64,000 nucleotides of DNA from Aquimarina sp. AU58 (GCF_900312745.1 NZ_OMPD01000006.1:216053-280052), one strand, 5' to 3'. Shown: positions 41,327-51,493, counted from the stretch's first letter. A program made the numbers and translations. Notes: a model not told the origin generated them from the letters alone.

Positions 41327-43885
41327 TTAAAAACTTAGTCTAAATGTAACATTAGGAGTAATATTAAGAGAAGATTTATTGACTTCTCTTAATTCATAAG
41401 AAATATTATTTTCACTATCTGTTAATTGATAGAGAGGATAGCTTCGATCTAAAATATTTTTCCTTCCATATAAATTTAATAAAGAGAAGCCCAGGCGGCT
41501 TTTAATTCTATCGTTTTTTGACGACCAGTTAAAGTCATATACTACAGAAAAATCTAGTCTGTGATAATCGGGTAGCGACTTAGAGTTTATAGCACCGTAT
41601 TGAACAATAGGTTGATCATCTATTAGTGTAAAATCTAATGCAGGAGTATATGGGGTACCGGTACGGTATTTCCACCCCAACGAAAACTGAAATTTCTTCC
41701 ACTGGTAAGCATGAGACCACGAAACAGAATGCGTGATATTATTATTTCCTTTAAACGCTTTACCCTGATTAAGGGTATTAAATATGAACTCGGTATCAGA
41801 AAAAGAATACCCAAGCCAGGTAGAGTACTTACCCGCTTTCTTTTTAATTAATAGATCTATTCCCGTAGAGATACTTTCTCCTTCAGACAGGTCACCCGAA
41901 GTAGACTCAAACCCTCTGGTTAGCGAAGTAAGTCCTTTTATCTTTTTGTAATAGGTGTCTATCTCAATGTTCCAGTTTTTTTTATGAAAAAGAGTGCCCA
42001 GCGTGTATTGCTGACTTCTCAACAATGGGATATCATCTTCTTGCGCTGCGACCCATAACTGATTTTCGAGACCAAAATTAAAAGTAGCAAACTCAATTAC
42101 CTGGCTAATAGATTGATTTTTGACTTCTGCAGATCCTTTAACCCTAAAATGCTTTCCTATTTTTCGTTCTACATAGAATCTGGGTTCGATAAAAGTAGAT
42201 TGTAATGCTGTGTAATAATTTCCTCTTACCCCAAGACTAATCAGCCACGTTTTGGGAGAACTATATTGTAATTGAGAATAAAAACTATGAGTAGGATTCT
42301 CTTGATAATTTCCCACTTCAGCATCATTTTCTTTTAGATAAAATGCTACCTGATTATAGTAGAATTGATATCCATTAGAAAAAGTGAAATGAGGATTAAT
42401 AGTCCAGTCAGAATGAAATAATAGTCCATATTCTTCGATGGCATTTTCTTTTTCTATAGTTAGATCTTGATTAATAAAGAGATTTCTTCCCTGGTATTCG
42501 AGTAGATATTCAGAATATGAAAATTGTGTTTTTGTAGAGAATCGCGAACCCCACTTGCTATCCCAGGAAATATTTGTTCCAAAATTTTTAATAGCCAGCT
42601 TATCCTGTGACATATCTGCAAATTGAGAATCCTTAAAAGAATAATCAAGTTTGTTTTGAGTAAACAAATTAGAAATAGAGATATCGTGTTTTTTAGAAAG
42701 ATTGGCAATTAATTTTAGGGTTACATCGGTAAAATAAAATAGCTCTTTATTTTCTGAAGATTCGGGATCAAAAATAGACCTGTTATCAGTAATACTTGTA
42801 TTCTGAAAAGCCCGGTTAGAGTAAGTGTTAATTGTTGGAGTATCAATAACATCGGTAATAGATCTTCTGGCCGATAGTAAAACAGCAGTTTTTTTAGAAA
42901 TAGGAAGTTTTAAATACCCATCGGCATGAGTCATATTAATTCCTATACCTCCTTGTGTTGTACCGGGTACAGTTTGATCTGTTTTGATGTCAATAACTCC
43001 CGAGACCCGATCTCCATAAATAGGTTGGGTTCCACTTTTGTATATGGTAATATCTTTGGTGATGTATGGATTGAAAGCAGAAATAAGTCCAAAAAAGTGA
43101 TCAGAATTATACATTTTAATACCGTCCCATAGAATTAGGTTTTGATCGGGAGTACCACCTCTTATATAAATTCCTGAAGCAGTTTCTAGCGGACTTTCTA
43201 TCCCAGGCAACAGTTGAATATTTTGCAGAATATCGGGCTCAGATAATCCCGAAATTATATTTAAATTATTAGGTTGAATTTTAACCGAGCCATCTCTGGT
43301 TTTTACTATTCCAGAGGTTAGATATTCCTTTATTATAACTTCGTTTAACACAAAATCTTCGGGAGATAGAATGTAGGTGTCACATTTTTTGTTGATTACT
43401 TTTTTAAGAGGGATAGCAATGGTTTTATATCCAAGATATGAAATAGTTAGAGTATCTGATATGCTATTATCTTTTAAAGAAAAAAAACCTTTATCATCAG
43501 ATGAGGTCCCTGTTTTTTTTACTTCGTTAAGTATAGTTGCTCCCTCAATAGGAATGTGGGTTTCATCGGTTAGATATCCACAAAAAGAAGTTGTTTTATT
43601 AAGTTTAACAACGTAGTACCGTTCATCAACTTGCGTAAAATGTATGGGGAATCGACTAGATATTATTGCTATAATTTCGTCTAAAGATATAGCATCTTGA
43701 TCTATGGTGATTGTTATGTCTGCGAATGACGAGGTGTTATAAGAAAATTTTACATCAAAAAGCCCTTCCATTTCGGTTAGAAAACCGTCTAATGAGAGGT
43801 CAATATAATGTATGTCTTTCTTTTTTTCTTGAGCATTTGCAGTTAGAAAAAAAAGAAAAATAAGCAATAAAAAGTGGTATTTCAT
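41327..43885 (-). CDS. TonB-dependent receptor with STN and carboxypeptidase-like domains (FecA-type transducer)
   Basis: 852-aa outer-membrane receptor. After the signal peptide (FLLLIFLFFLTANAQ) comes an STN signalling domain (about 25-95: FLTEMEGLFDVKFSYNTSS, YYVVKLNK), a CarboxypepD_reg-like beta sandwich (about 100-185: CGYLTDETHIPIEGATILNE), plug (about 200-315: LLPGIESPLETASGIYIRGG, LWDGIKMYN) and barrel ending in LNITPNVTFRLSF. The STN domain indicates signalling to FecR; the fecR-like gene ends directly before this start codon. No SusD partner gene is present. The ligand is unknown; flanking protease genes hint at peptides. Confidence 0.92.
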   Translation of the reverse strand: MKYHFLLLIFLFFLTANAQEKKKDIHYIDLSLDGFLTEMEGLFDVKFSYNTSSFADITITIDQDAISLDEIIAIISSRFPIHFTQVDERYYVVKLNKTTSFCGYLTDETHIPIEGATILNEVKKTGTSSDDKGFFSLKDNSISDTLTISYLGYKTIAIPLKKVINKKCDTYILSPEDFVLNEVIIKEYLTSGIVKTRDGSVKIQPNNLNIISGLSEPDILQNIQLLPGIESPLETASGIYIRGGTPDQNLILWDGIKMYNSDHFFGLISAFNPYITKDITIYKSGTQPIYGDRVSGVIDIKTDQTVPGTTQGGIGINMTHADGYLKLPISKKTAVLLSARRSITDVIDTPTINTYSNRAFQNTSITDNRSIFDPESSENKELFYFTDVTLKLIANLSKKHDISISNLFTQNKLDYSFKDSQFADMSQDKLAIKNFGTNISWDSKWGSRFSTKTQFSYSEYLLEYQGRNLFINQDLTIEKENAIEEYGLLFHSDWTINPHFTFSNGYQFYYNQVAFYLKENDAEVGNYQENPTHSFYSQLQYSSPKTWLISLGVRGNYYTALQSTFIEPRFYVERKIGKHFRVKGSAEVKNQSISQVIEFATFNFGLENQLWVAAQEDDIPLLRSQQYTLGTLFHKKNWNIEIDTYYKKIKGLTSLTRGFESTSGDLSEGESISTGIDLLIKKKAGKYSTWLGYSFSDTEFIFNTLNQGKAFKGNNNITHSVSWSHAYQWKKFQFSLGWKYRTGTPYTPALDFTLIDDQPIVQYGAINSKSLPDYHRLDFSVVYDFNWSSKNDRIKSRLGFSLLNLYGRKNILDRSYPLYQLTDSENNISYELREVNKSSLNITPNVTFRLSF

Positions 43886-44794
43886 TTATTCTTTAGACAA
43901 TTCTACAGTATTCTTGTCTATAAAAATAAACTTAATATCCATTGCATCAAAAATAGTATGCAAAGCATTTTGCAAATTATCATGAGCAAACCCGCCACTG
44001 TATCGCTGATCGATACCAATGCGCTCACTTTTAATAGTAATTTTATATTGTTTTTCGAGAGCAGATATCACCTGTTGTAATGGGGTGTTGACAAAGCTAC
44101 TTTCTCCTGCAGTCCACGAAGGAACGGTGTCATTTAATTCCCATTCTTCGAATGATGAATCAATACTTCTTACTGCTTGTCCTTTGGTAATAATTTTCGA
44201 AGAAATTCCATTTTCTACTTTTACTTTACCTTCATAACAGATTACCTCAAAAAATTTAGAAGAAGCGTTAACGTTAAATTGCGTGCCTAATACTGAAACA
44301 GAATTATGATCAGATTTTACAGTAAATGTATTTCCTTTTTTCACTTTAAAAAAGGCTTCTCCATCTAAAAATACGATTCGTTCGGTATTTTCCCAGCTTC
44401 CTTTTTTATAGTATAATTTTGACTTGGCATTCAAAATTGCTTCAGAACCATCAGGAAGTGTTACTGCTAGTCGTTCTCCAAATCCAGATTGGTGTGTAAC
44501 GTTTTGATTAAAAAATAAAGTGTAGCCCAGAATAAGTGCAATACTTGCAGCGATTGCATAGGCCCATTTAGGAATCAAAGAGATTACTTTTTTCTCTTTA
44601 GAGACATCTTCTTGAATACGATCAAAAAGTTTTTCTCTATCTACCGTGGGGACTTCAAGTAACTTTGTTCCTTCCAGAATAGTTTCGTATAAAGTATATT
44701 CCTTAGATTTTTTGAAATCATTGATTTCTTCTTCGGATAATTCACCGCTGGCCCATTTGGCTAAAAAAACATCTATGTTATCTGACTTTTCCAT
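43886..44794 (-). CDS. FecR-family anti-sigma factor
   Basis: 302-aa inner-membrane regulator. The cytoplasmic N-terminus binds the sigma factor (LAKWASGELSEEEINDFKK), one membrane helix follows (WAYAIAASIALILGYTLFF, about 82-100), then the periplasmic FecR domain (RLAVTLPDGSEAILNAKSKLYY, VFLDGEAFFKVKKG, FTVKSDHNSVSVLGTQFNV) and a DUF4974-type C-terminus (LQQVISALEKQYKITIKSERI). It relays a signal from the STN domain of the receptor to the ECF sigma factor. Gene order sigma-fecR-receptor, with 15 bp to the sigma gene. Confidence 0.93.
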   Translation of the reverse strand: MEKSDNIDVFLAKWASGELSEEEINDFKKSKEYTLYETILEGTKLLEVPTVDREKLFDRIQEDVSKEKKVISLIPKWAYAIAASIALILGYTLFFNQNVTHQSGFGERLAVTLPDGSEAILNAKSKLYYKKGSWENTERIVFLDGEAFFKVKKGNTFTVKSDHNSVSVLGTQFNVNASSKFFEVICYEGKVKVENGISSKIITKGQAVRSIDSSFEEWELNDTVPSWTAGESSFVNTPLQQVISALEKQYKITIKSERIGIDQRYSGGFAHDNLQNALHTIFDAMDIKFIFIDKNTVELSKE

Positions 44795-44809
44795 TTTTTT
44801 GTTCTCTTG

Positions 44810-45328
44810 TTAAACCGCGCGCCCTAATTTTTCTCTTAATTCTAATAATGCCAAGTGCATTCTTCGCTCTACTGCTTTTTGGGTTAATCCAATAATCTCT
44901 GCAATTTCTTTATAGGTTTTCTTGTCTTTTCTGCTTAATAGAAAGACTTCTCTTTGCTTTGGCGGGAGTTCAGAAATACTACGTTGTAATTTTACCATGA
45001 ACTCTTTTTCCTCCATTAAAAACTCTGGACTATAATCATATTGAATAGAAGAGAAGCTTTGCTGATTGTATTTTAGGATTACTTTTTCATGATTCAGCTC
45101 ATTAAAAAAAGCGTTTTGAGCTACTTTCATTAAAAATGATTTTGCCTTACCAAAAAGTACTTTCTTGCAATTTTTCCAAAGTTTTACAAAAGCATCCTGC
45201 GTTATGTCTTCTGCCTGTTTCATATCTCCACACTTATAATAAATGAAATTCAGGATCACTTCAGAATGATTATCAAAAATCATCCTAAAGTTTTTTTCAT
45301 CACAAACAGACTTTTGTTTTTCTGGCAT
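44810..45328 (-). CDS. ECF sigma factor (FecI-like, Bacteroidota family)
   Basis: 172-aa RNA polymerase sigma-70 factor. Region 2: IFDNHSEVILNFIYYKCGDMKQAEDITQDAFVKLW (residues about 18-52); region 4: LPPKQREVFLLSRKDKKTYKEIAEIIGLTQKAVERRMHLALLELR (about 120-163). It should direct transcription of the receptor operon when released by FecR. Divergent from the lipoprotein metallopeptidase gene at 45597, with 268 bp between that show no clear operator. Confidence 0.94.
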   Translation of the reverse strand: MPEKQKSVCDEKNFRMIFDNHSEVILNFIYYKCGDMKQAEDITQDAFVKLWKNCKKVLFGKAKSFLMKVAQNAFFNELNHEKVILKYNQQSFSSIQYDYSPEFLMEEKEFMVKLQRSISELPPKQREVFLLSRKDKKTYKEIAEIIGLTQKAVERRMHLALLELREKLGRAV

Positions 45329-45596
45329 CTTAGAAATACTTAGCTTTTTTTCAAAACTACGGTATTTAAAGAAAAAGTATAGAAAGATGTTGTTTTTTCT
45401 TTCTACTAATGCCTTCTACTTAAGCTTTTATTGTAATGATATCTCCATATACTATAACAACAGTATATTTTGCTTTTACCCTATTTCTAAAAAATAATAT
45501 AGACGATTTAAAAAAAAGTAGATAAAAAAATAGGGTGTTTTAAAAGTTCACTGTTGTGTAAGAAAGGACGTTTAATTTTTAACCCAAAATAAAACT

Positions 45597-46589
45597 ATGA
45601 AGAACGTAAAAAAATGGAATTATATACTGATCATTTTTCTGAGTATAGCGACAATTTCTATTCAATCCTGTAGTAAAGATGATGATGCAGCCGGTCCACA
45701 ACCGAATCCGAATACAGATACCCCGGGTACTACCGGTGGTGATACAGGAACTGATAGTGGGACTAATGGTGATGGTGGAAGTATAACTCTTTATAAAATT
45801 GATGGCGATAAAATCATAAAAGAAAAGGATTATAAAGTAACCGGGAAATTATTAGAGTTTCAAAAGGATACTAAAAAGCATGAGGAAATATGGGACTTAG
45901 TAAAAAAAATTGTTCCGCCCGATTATAGATCAAGAATGAGTGAGTTTGTAATTTTTGCTGGCGAAAATGATGGAACCGCTGGATATGTAGTAGAAAGAAC
46001 ACAAGACCTCTCGAAGTGGCAGATGGGTATTGCGATAGATTTTGCATATCAAGGAGGATTTAATGCAGGAGGAGAACTGGCATATACTATAGTGCACGAA
46101 TTTGGACATATCATCACTTTGGATAAAGTGCAGGTTGATTCTTCTGTATCTCAAGGCGATTGCAAAAATTTCTTTACAGGAGAAGGGTGCTCCAGAGATA
46201 ATTCTAATATCAATAAACTATATCAAAACCATTGGGCCGATATCTGGGAAGAATTTCGAAAGGTGAATAATGAAAGTGATGCACAAAAATTTTATGATAA
46301 ATATAAAGAACGTTATATAACGCAATATGCTTCTACCAATCCCGGAGAAGATATCGCAGAGATCTTTGCTACGTTTGTGACCAGAGCAGGAGGAGTAAAC
46401 GGAAACAGTAGAGCAGAAAAAAAGATACAAATGATGTATGATAATGCAGAGATGATAAAGCTTAGAAATTATATAAGAGGCAATATCTCAAAAAGTAGCA
46501 GAAGTTTCCTACCTCTTCCCGGATCATGGAAAAATGCAAATACTTTTGGTAATAAAAATAAAACACACTGTGGTATTCACAAGCATTAA
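45597..46589 (+). CDS. Lipoprotein zinc metallopeptidase-like protein
   Basis: 330-aa SPII lipoprotein (FLSIATISIQSC) with a G/T/D/P-rich linker (residues about 28-62), then a catalytic region with the zinc motif HEFGH (in YTIVHEFGHIITLDKVQ) and a downstream acidic helix ENPGEDIAEIFATFV that can supply the third ligand, the gluzincin-like arrangement. Cysteines in GDCKNFFTGEGC and the C-terminal THCGIH may form disulfides. Probably exposed at the cell surface. It is divergent from the ECF sigma gene and close to the TonB transducer operon. Confidence 0.75.
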   Translation: MKNVKKWNYILIIFLSIATISIQSCSKDDDAAGPQPNPNTDTPGTTGGDTGTDSGTNGDGGSITLYKIDGDKIIKEKDYKVTGKLLEFQKDTKKHEEIWDLVKKIVPPDYRSRMSEFVIFAGENDGTAGYVVERTQDLSKWQMGIAIDFAYQGGFNAGGELAYTIVHEFGHIITLDKVQVDSSVSQGDCKNFFTGEGCSRDNSNINKLYQNHWADIWEEFRKVNNESDAQKFYDKYKERYITQYASTNPGEDIAEIFATFVTRAGGVNGNSRAEKKIQMMYDNAEMIKLRNYIRGNISKSSRSFLPLPGSWKNANTFGNKNKTHCGIHKH

Positions 46590-46652
46590 AATGATAAAAA
46601 CTGTAGTAGTGATTTAATCATTCAAACCACTACTACTTAAAAAAGATAGCGC

Positions 46653-47108
46653 ATGAAATATGTAATGATAATATTAATAATGGTAAGTTTTTCTTGTCAA
46701 TCCACCAAAAATACTACTGCCAATACTTCAGAAGATGAAGCACTAGTATATTATTCAAAAGGATCTTGTATGGGAAAATGCCCGGTGTATGATGTATGGA
46801 TATATGAAGATGGCTCGGTTTCTTACTCGGGAATACATCACGTTTCTGTAAAAGGAAATATAAAAGCTAAGCTAGAAGAACAGGAATTTAGAGCGTTAAA
46901 AACAATGCTGAATAAAGACTCATACGAAGGTTTGGCTTTTAAAAAAGTGAGAGATAAGCCAATTACTACATTACGTTTTAATGGTAAAGAATATAAATAT
47001 TATTCTTCTAGAATTGATGGTGCCCTAAAAGAAATTGATACTACATTAAAAAATGCAATAGATAACATCACAATGGGTTACGAAAGTGGTGGAAATAAAG
47101 AAGGATAG
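46653..47108 (+). CDS. DUF6438-type lipoprotein
   Basis: 151-aa lipoprotein: signal and lipobox MIILIMVSFSC, then a domain with LVYYSKGSCMGKCPVYDVWIYEDGSVSYSG, the hallmark of the DUF6438 family (conserved C-x3-C-P-x-Y/F). The two cysteines could form a disulfide or bind metal. Function unknown. It lies 63 bp after the metallopeptidase gene and ends before a terminator, so the two may form one transcript. Confidence 0.75.
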   Translation: MKYVMIILIMVSFSCQSTKNTTANTSEDEALVYYSKGSCMGKCPVYDVWIYEDGSVSYSGIHHVSVKGNIKAKLEEQEFRALKTMLNKDSYEGLAFKKVRDKPITTLRFNGKEYKYYSSRIDGALKEIDTTLKNAIDNITMGYESGGNKEG

Positions 47109-47223
47109 TTTTTTGGGTAGGCCTTGAACTAGATATCTTTAAAAATAGAGGAAATTAAGGGGTTAATAATAAGTAGTAATGATTTGATTTGTAAAGGTTG
47201 CCCTTAATTTAGTGTCTATTTAT

Positions 47224-47257
47224 AAACCTGATGAGTTTAACTTGTCAGGTTTTTTTT
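47224..47257 (+). terminator. Intrinsic terminator
   Basis: Stem AAACCTGA (47224-47231) / TCAGGTTT (47245-47252) followed by TTTTT. Ends the + strand pair 45597-47108. Confidence 0.8.
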
Positions 47258-47289
47258 GTTTGATTAAAATATGATAAGAGCTTTAAAAA

Positions 47290-49491
47290 TTAGTAACAAT
47301 CCATTTTAAGTTGCCCTTTATTCTGATAATAACTTATTGGTTTATTATTAACTTCTTTACATATTTTGTCTAAGAGATTAATAACCTCTTTTTGCATGGT
47401 GACAGACCCACAAATTAGGATAACTCCGTTTTTATCTAATGTTTTTGTAATTAGATTACCATTTCTTTTTAGTATATGTTGTACATATATTTTTTCGGGT
47501 TGAGTTCTTGAATAAGCAGGGTGAAAAGTAGTTAAATTATTGTTTTTTAGATTGTCCTGAATTATTTCGTTATACAATTCATTAGATTGTTTATTTCTTC
47601 CTCCCCAAAATAGATGTGTTTTTATTTTCTTGTTGTTTTTGCTAATCATTCCTAAAAAAGGAGCTATTCCTGTTCCGTTTGCAATCATAATCACCTCTTT
47701 TGCATAGGTTGGGAAATTAAAATCGGGATTTCGCTTTATTGATGCCGTAATGCTATCGTTTTTGCTAAGCTCACTAAAATAAGTCGAACATATACCAAAT
47801 TCATGCTTTTTAATACTCAAAAGAATATCGTCATCAATTTTACCAATAGAGTACAGGCGTTCGACAGCATTACCTTCTGGATAAAAAGCTAGTAAATCTC
47901 CTGATGTAAACCGTATTTTCTCTTCTGAACGTAAACGAAGTATAAATGTATTGTCAATATTTAGTGGGGACCTGTGAACAACAGAGAACCGTTTATTATT
48001 TTTAGATTTTGTGGCCTTTTGTAACTGTTTTACCTGTATTGGTAAATCAATCTTTTCTCCCCATTTTAAAGACCAATCTTTAAAAGATTCATAAGATTGA
48101 TTGTTTATAGGGTATGGTTCTGTAATCGATTTAAATTTTGAATGAGATTGTAACATCTTGTCAATGTCTATCGCATATTTACAAAAATCTGGATATGCTA
48201 ATGAACCAAAACCAACAACCGAAAATTTCATTTCTTTTTTGGGTTCGATTTTTTTAAAAGATTGCTCAAAGCTTTTTGCATTTGTAGGAGGTTCTCCCTT
48301 ACCATAAGTTGCGGTAAATACGACTAAATGCTCTGCTTTTTTATAGGAGGAATACTTGTTTAATTCTGAAATAAAGACCGTTTTTCCCAAATTAATCAAA
48401 GCATCATAGAAGAGTCTTGCATAATTAAATGTATTTCCGGTTTCTGAACCAACCAAAATGATGTATTCTGATTTGTCTTTATGATACACATTTTTTAGTA
48501 CCAGACTTCTCTTTCTTCGTTTTAGAGTCATTAAAAAACCTGAATACATAAAGAACAAAATAGAACAGCTGGAAATAAGTAGTATGACAGACCATAATAT
48601 GCTCCCTTGACCTGTATGCAACACCAAGCTCCAATGTGATAGTAATGTATTAAAAGGATATGCTACTTCGCTTAATACATCGCCTGTAACTTGATTAATA
48701 TTCAATTCTCTATCAGATAGTTTTATATGAAAATAATCCTCGGGATCATCAGAAAAAGGGAATTCTACTTTTCTAACATGTTTTAACCGTATTTGATTAA
48801 AAACTTCAAAATCTTTGATTTGCAGTTTGGGGGTTTCTTTTATATTCTCAAAATCTATTTGATGTTTAACGATATTGGATGGTAGCAGTGAAAATTTTTC
48901 TAGTGACAAGTATACACCAGTTAGGGCTATTATAATGATAGGAATTAATGTTAATCTACCTATTTGTATGTGGTAATATTGTTCAAAATTCTCTTTTATA
49001 ACTTTAGAAAAAAAACGACGTATACCTTGTTGTCTTTTAATAATTAAAAGAACTCCGGTTGTTGCAATTAAAAATAATATAAAAGAAACTAGTCCCACAA
49101 AAAAACGACCAGTACTTTTTAGAAATAAAGAACGATGTAGATTGGTCGCAAACTTAAAGACAGGATCTTTTTCGATAATATCACCTACCTTTTTACCAGT
49201 TAAAGGATCGACATAAAAAGTTTTGTTTTTTCCTTCTTTGGTAATTACCGAGGCTGATACAAAATCATTATTATCGATTTCAATTTCAATTATTTCATCA
49301 TAATGTTTTTGCAATACTGTTATGGTTTGTGCAAGAGTGAGGTTTTTTGTGTTGTTTGCAGCATAAGGCTCTAGCTGATTCGATATAGGTTCGAATGCTA
49401 AAATAATCCCTGTTAAAGAGGCTATAAGTATAAAAGCAAATGAAGATATAGCCAAAGCAAGGTGGCTATATCTCCAAATTGAAATCGTCAT
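47290..49491 (-). CDS. PepSY-TM protein fused to flavodoxin and FAD/NAD(P) reductase (putative ferric reductase)
   Basis: 733-aa inner-membrane oxidoreductase. Residues 1-335: PepSY-associated TM region with about four helices (LALAISSFAFILIASLTGII, FFVGLVSFILFLIATTGVLL, LIPIIIIALTGVYL, ILWSVILLISSCSILFFMY) and periplasmic PepSY loops. Residues about 340-485: flavodoxin domain (ILVGSETGNTFNYARLF, TATYGKGEPPTNA). Residues about 500-733: sulfite-reductase-like FAD domain (ERLYSIGKI, FGICSTYFSELS), NAD(P) site (IANGTGIAPFLGMI, FWGGRNKQS) and a C-terminal aromatic (KMDCY). It likely passes electrons from NAD(P)H to a periplasmic ferric-siderophore. Last gene of the iron operon. Confidence 0.9.
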   Translation of the reverse strand: MTISIWRYSHLALAISSFAFILIASLTGIILAFEPISNQLEPYAANNTKNLTLAQTITVLQKHYDEIIEIEIDNNDFVSASVITKEGKNKTFYVDPLTGKKVGDIIEKDPVFKFATNLHRSLFLKSTGRFFVGLVSFILFLIATTGVLLIIKRQQGIRRFFSKVIKENFEQYYHIQIGRLTLIPIIIIALTGVYLSLEKFSLLPSNIVKHQIDFENIKETPKLQIKDFEVFNQIRLKHVRKVEFPFSDDPEDYFHIKLSDRELNINQVTGDVLSEVAYPFNTLLSHWSLVLHTGQGSILWSVILLISSCSILFFMYSGFLMTLKRRKRSLVLKNVYHKDKSEYIILVGSETGNTFNYARLFYDALINLGKTVFISELNKYSSYKKAEHLVVFTATYGKGEPPTNAKSFEQSFKKIEPKKEMKFSVVGFGSLAYPDFCKYAIDIDKMLQSHSKFKSITEPYPINNQSYESFKDWSLKWGEKIDLPIQVKQLQKATKSKNNKRFSVVHRSPLNIDNTFILRLRSEEKIRFTSGDLLAFYPEGNAVERLYSIGKIDDDILLSIKKHEFGICSTYFSELSKNDSITASIKRNPDFNFPTYAKEVIMIANGTGIAPFLGMISKNNKKIKTHLFWGGRNKQSNELYNEIIQDNLKNNNLTTFHPAYSRTQPEKIYVQHILKRNGNLITKTLDKNGVILICGSVTMQKEVINLLDKICKEVNNKPISYYQNKGQLKMDCY

Positions 49492-49503
49492 TTAATCGTA
49501 TTG

Positions 49504-49998
49504 TTATTGTGGCATCATACGAATATATCGTATAAATCCTTTTCCTTCAACTTTACTTTTTACAGTTTCAGATGTTAACTCAAACTCTACATCATCCTTA
49601 TAATACTCTTGATCTTCTACAGCGGTTTCAAAGCGTATTTTATAGCCAGAGTCTATCTTATCGTTTTCAATTTCAATAATATTGATAGATCGTCCACCGC
49701 CACTTACAGTTGCTCCTGTGATCGCATCAATGTCTTGACGTTTTTTTCCATAGAATTTCCACCAATCTGTAATATCATGATACCATTCTTCATCATCACC
49801 TTGTACAAATAGTGTTTTTTCGTAGTTTCCATTCGGATCTAATAAAGAAATAACGATATATGCACCTTCTCCCGTATAATTTGTCATTTGTATCATGCAT
49901 TTATAAGTATTACTATCTGTAGTACTTTTAAACCCAAATACTGTAAAAATGGCAAATGCTATTATCGGAAACAGTTTAAATGTTACTATTTTTTTCAT
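49504..49998 (-). CDS. DUF2271-family periplasmic protein
   Basis: 164-aa exported protein; N-terminal signal (LFPIIAFAIFTVFGFKS). The body matches the DUF2271 family: KCMIQMTNYTGEGAYIVISLLDPNGNYEKTLFV, WYHDITDWWKFYGK and DAITGATVSGG. Members travel with PepSY reductases and iron receptors; a flavin-transfer or reductase-accessory role has been suggested for relatives by context only. It is 12 bp from the PepSY reductase gene and 1 bp from the ankyrin gene. Confidence 0.85.
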   Translation of the reverse strand: MKKIVTFKLFPIIAFAIFTVFGFKSTTDSNTYKCMIQMTNYTGEGAYIVISLLDPNGNYEKTLFVQGDDEEWYHDITDWWKFYGKKRQDIDAITGATVSGGGRSINIIEIENDKIDSGYKIRFETAVEDQEYYKDDVEFELTSETVKSKVEGKGFIRYIRMMPQ

Positions 49999-49999
49999 T

Positions 50000-51493
50000 T
50001 TATTTTAAAAAATTTAAATCTACGTTGTTTCCCTTTAATACTTCATTTTCACTTGCCAAATCAAATACAGATTCTTCAAAATCAGTTTTAATGGTCTTAT
50101 CGGCTCCAATAGATAATAAATATGTTAAGATTTTATTATTCTTAGCACTCATTGCGGCTTTATGTAAGACTGTAATTCCTTCTTTATTCTTAGCATTGAT
50201 ATCGATATTATAATCAGGAATCATTTTTAATAACTCCAGATCATTTTTCTCTATGGCTAAATGATATAATGTATTTCCATTTTTTTGAGGCTTGGCAATA
50301 TCAAACCCTTTTTTAGTCAAAGTTTCTATTTTCTTTTTGAATTGATCTACCTTGTTTGGGTTATACGATTTTAGGGTGTAGTATCCTAGATCATTCCCTT
50401 TAGAATCGATTACATTTATATCGGCTTTTTGATTAATTAAAAAATCAACCACATCTATTGTATTACTTTTTATGGCATTGGTTAATGCAGAATGCCCTTC
50501 TTTATTAGTGATATTTATATCATTTGTGCTTTTTGCAAATAATTTTATAACCTCTAATGTATTGCTATGAGATGCATTTAACAAAGGAGTATTGCCTTTA
50601 TCATCCTTTTGATTACTATTTACCCCTTTATTTAAAAAATAATTTAGGACTTCGAAATCTTTATTTCTATACGCTAGATTGTGTAGAGGAGTTACTCCAT
50701 TTTTGTTTGTAATATTGGGTTCAATACCTAAGTTTTCTAAGTATTGAAAGAATGCCAAAGAATTATACCCTCTTCTGGTACCTCTACTGGCAAAAATCAT
50801 AGCGTTGTCACCTTTGTCATTAAGCTCTTTATAAGAAACACCTTTTTTGATTAATTGGTCTAGCATTTCTATATTCCCATTACGTGCAGTGTAATTAAAA
50901 ACTCCATTTCCATCATCATCTTTGTCATGAATGTCTAAACCTTTTGAAGTAAAATAATCAATAAGAGTAAAATCTTTTAGGGAAGGAGTTACTAACAATA
51001 AAGCGTTTGCTCCATGCTCATCTTTGTCGGTTTGTACATCAATCCCGTTTTTAATGCACAAATCATAAATTTCTGTATTTGTTTGGCCCGCTGCTGCTGC
51101 AAAAGTCAATACCGAAAAGTAATGAGAATCTTTTAAATCCATCCTTGCTTTTTGAGCTATAAGATATTTCATTAATTCTACATTATTTTTATATGCTGCC
51201 CAAAATACATAGGTTCTTTTATCATGGGTTAACTTATTAACATCATTCCCTTTTTTAGAAAGTAAATGTTTTATTATTGCATTATCTGCGTTTTCTAAAA
51301 TAGCATATACTACAGCATCAAATCCATTTTTGTTTAATACTGTTGCACTATTACCTTCTGTAATTTTCTGGTCTATAACTTCTATTGAAGGATTAGTTTT
51401 CCAGAATTCTCTTTCTAAAAAAACATTTTTTGTCTGAGCTTGTATAACATTAACAAACAAAAGAAATGCGGCTACTAATTTTATAGTATTCAT
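50000..51493 (-). CDS. Periplasmic ankyrin-repeat protein
   Basis: 497-aa protein with signal peptide MNTIKLVAAFLLFVNVIQAQ; the ATG at 51493 is chosen for this reason although the frame is open to 51616. About a dozen ankyrin repeats follow, for example KNGVTPLHNLAYRNKDFEVL, DDKGNTPLLNASHSNTLEVI and NKEGITVLHKAAMSAKN. Ankyrin repeats bind proteins; a periplasmic member in an iron operon probably scaffolds the receptor, DUF2271 and reductase parts (inference). Start codon lies 10 bp after the receptor stop. Confidence 0.88.
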   Translation of the reverse strand: MNTIKLVAAFLLFVNVIQAQTKNVFLEREFWKTNPSIEVIDQKITEGNSATVLNKNGFDAVVYAILENADNAIIKHLLSKKGNDVNKLTHDKRTYVFWAAYKNNVELMKYLIAQKARMDLKDSHYFSVLTFAAAAGQTNTEIYDLCIKNGIDVQTDKDEHGANALLLVTPSLKDFTLIDYFTSKGLDIHDKDDDGNGVFNYTARNGNIEMLDQLIKKGVSYKELNDKGDNAMIFASRGTRRGYNSLAFFQYLENLGIEPNITNKNGVTPLHNLAYRNKDFEVLNYFLNKGVNSNQKDDKGNTPLLNASHSNTLEVIKLFAKSTNDINITNKEGHSALTNAIKSNTIDVVDFLINQKADINVIDSKGNDLGYYTLKSYNPNKVDQFKKKIETLTKKGFDIAKPQKNGNTLYHLAIEKNDLELLKMIPDYNIDINAKNKEGITVLHKAAMSAKNNKILTYLLSIGADKTIKTDFEESVFDLASENEVLKGNNVDLNFLK

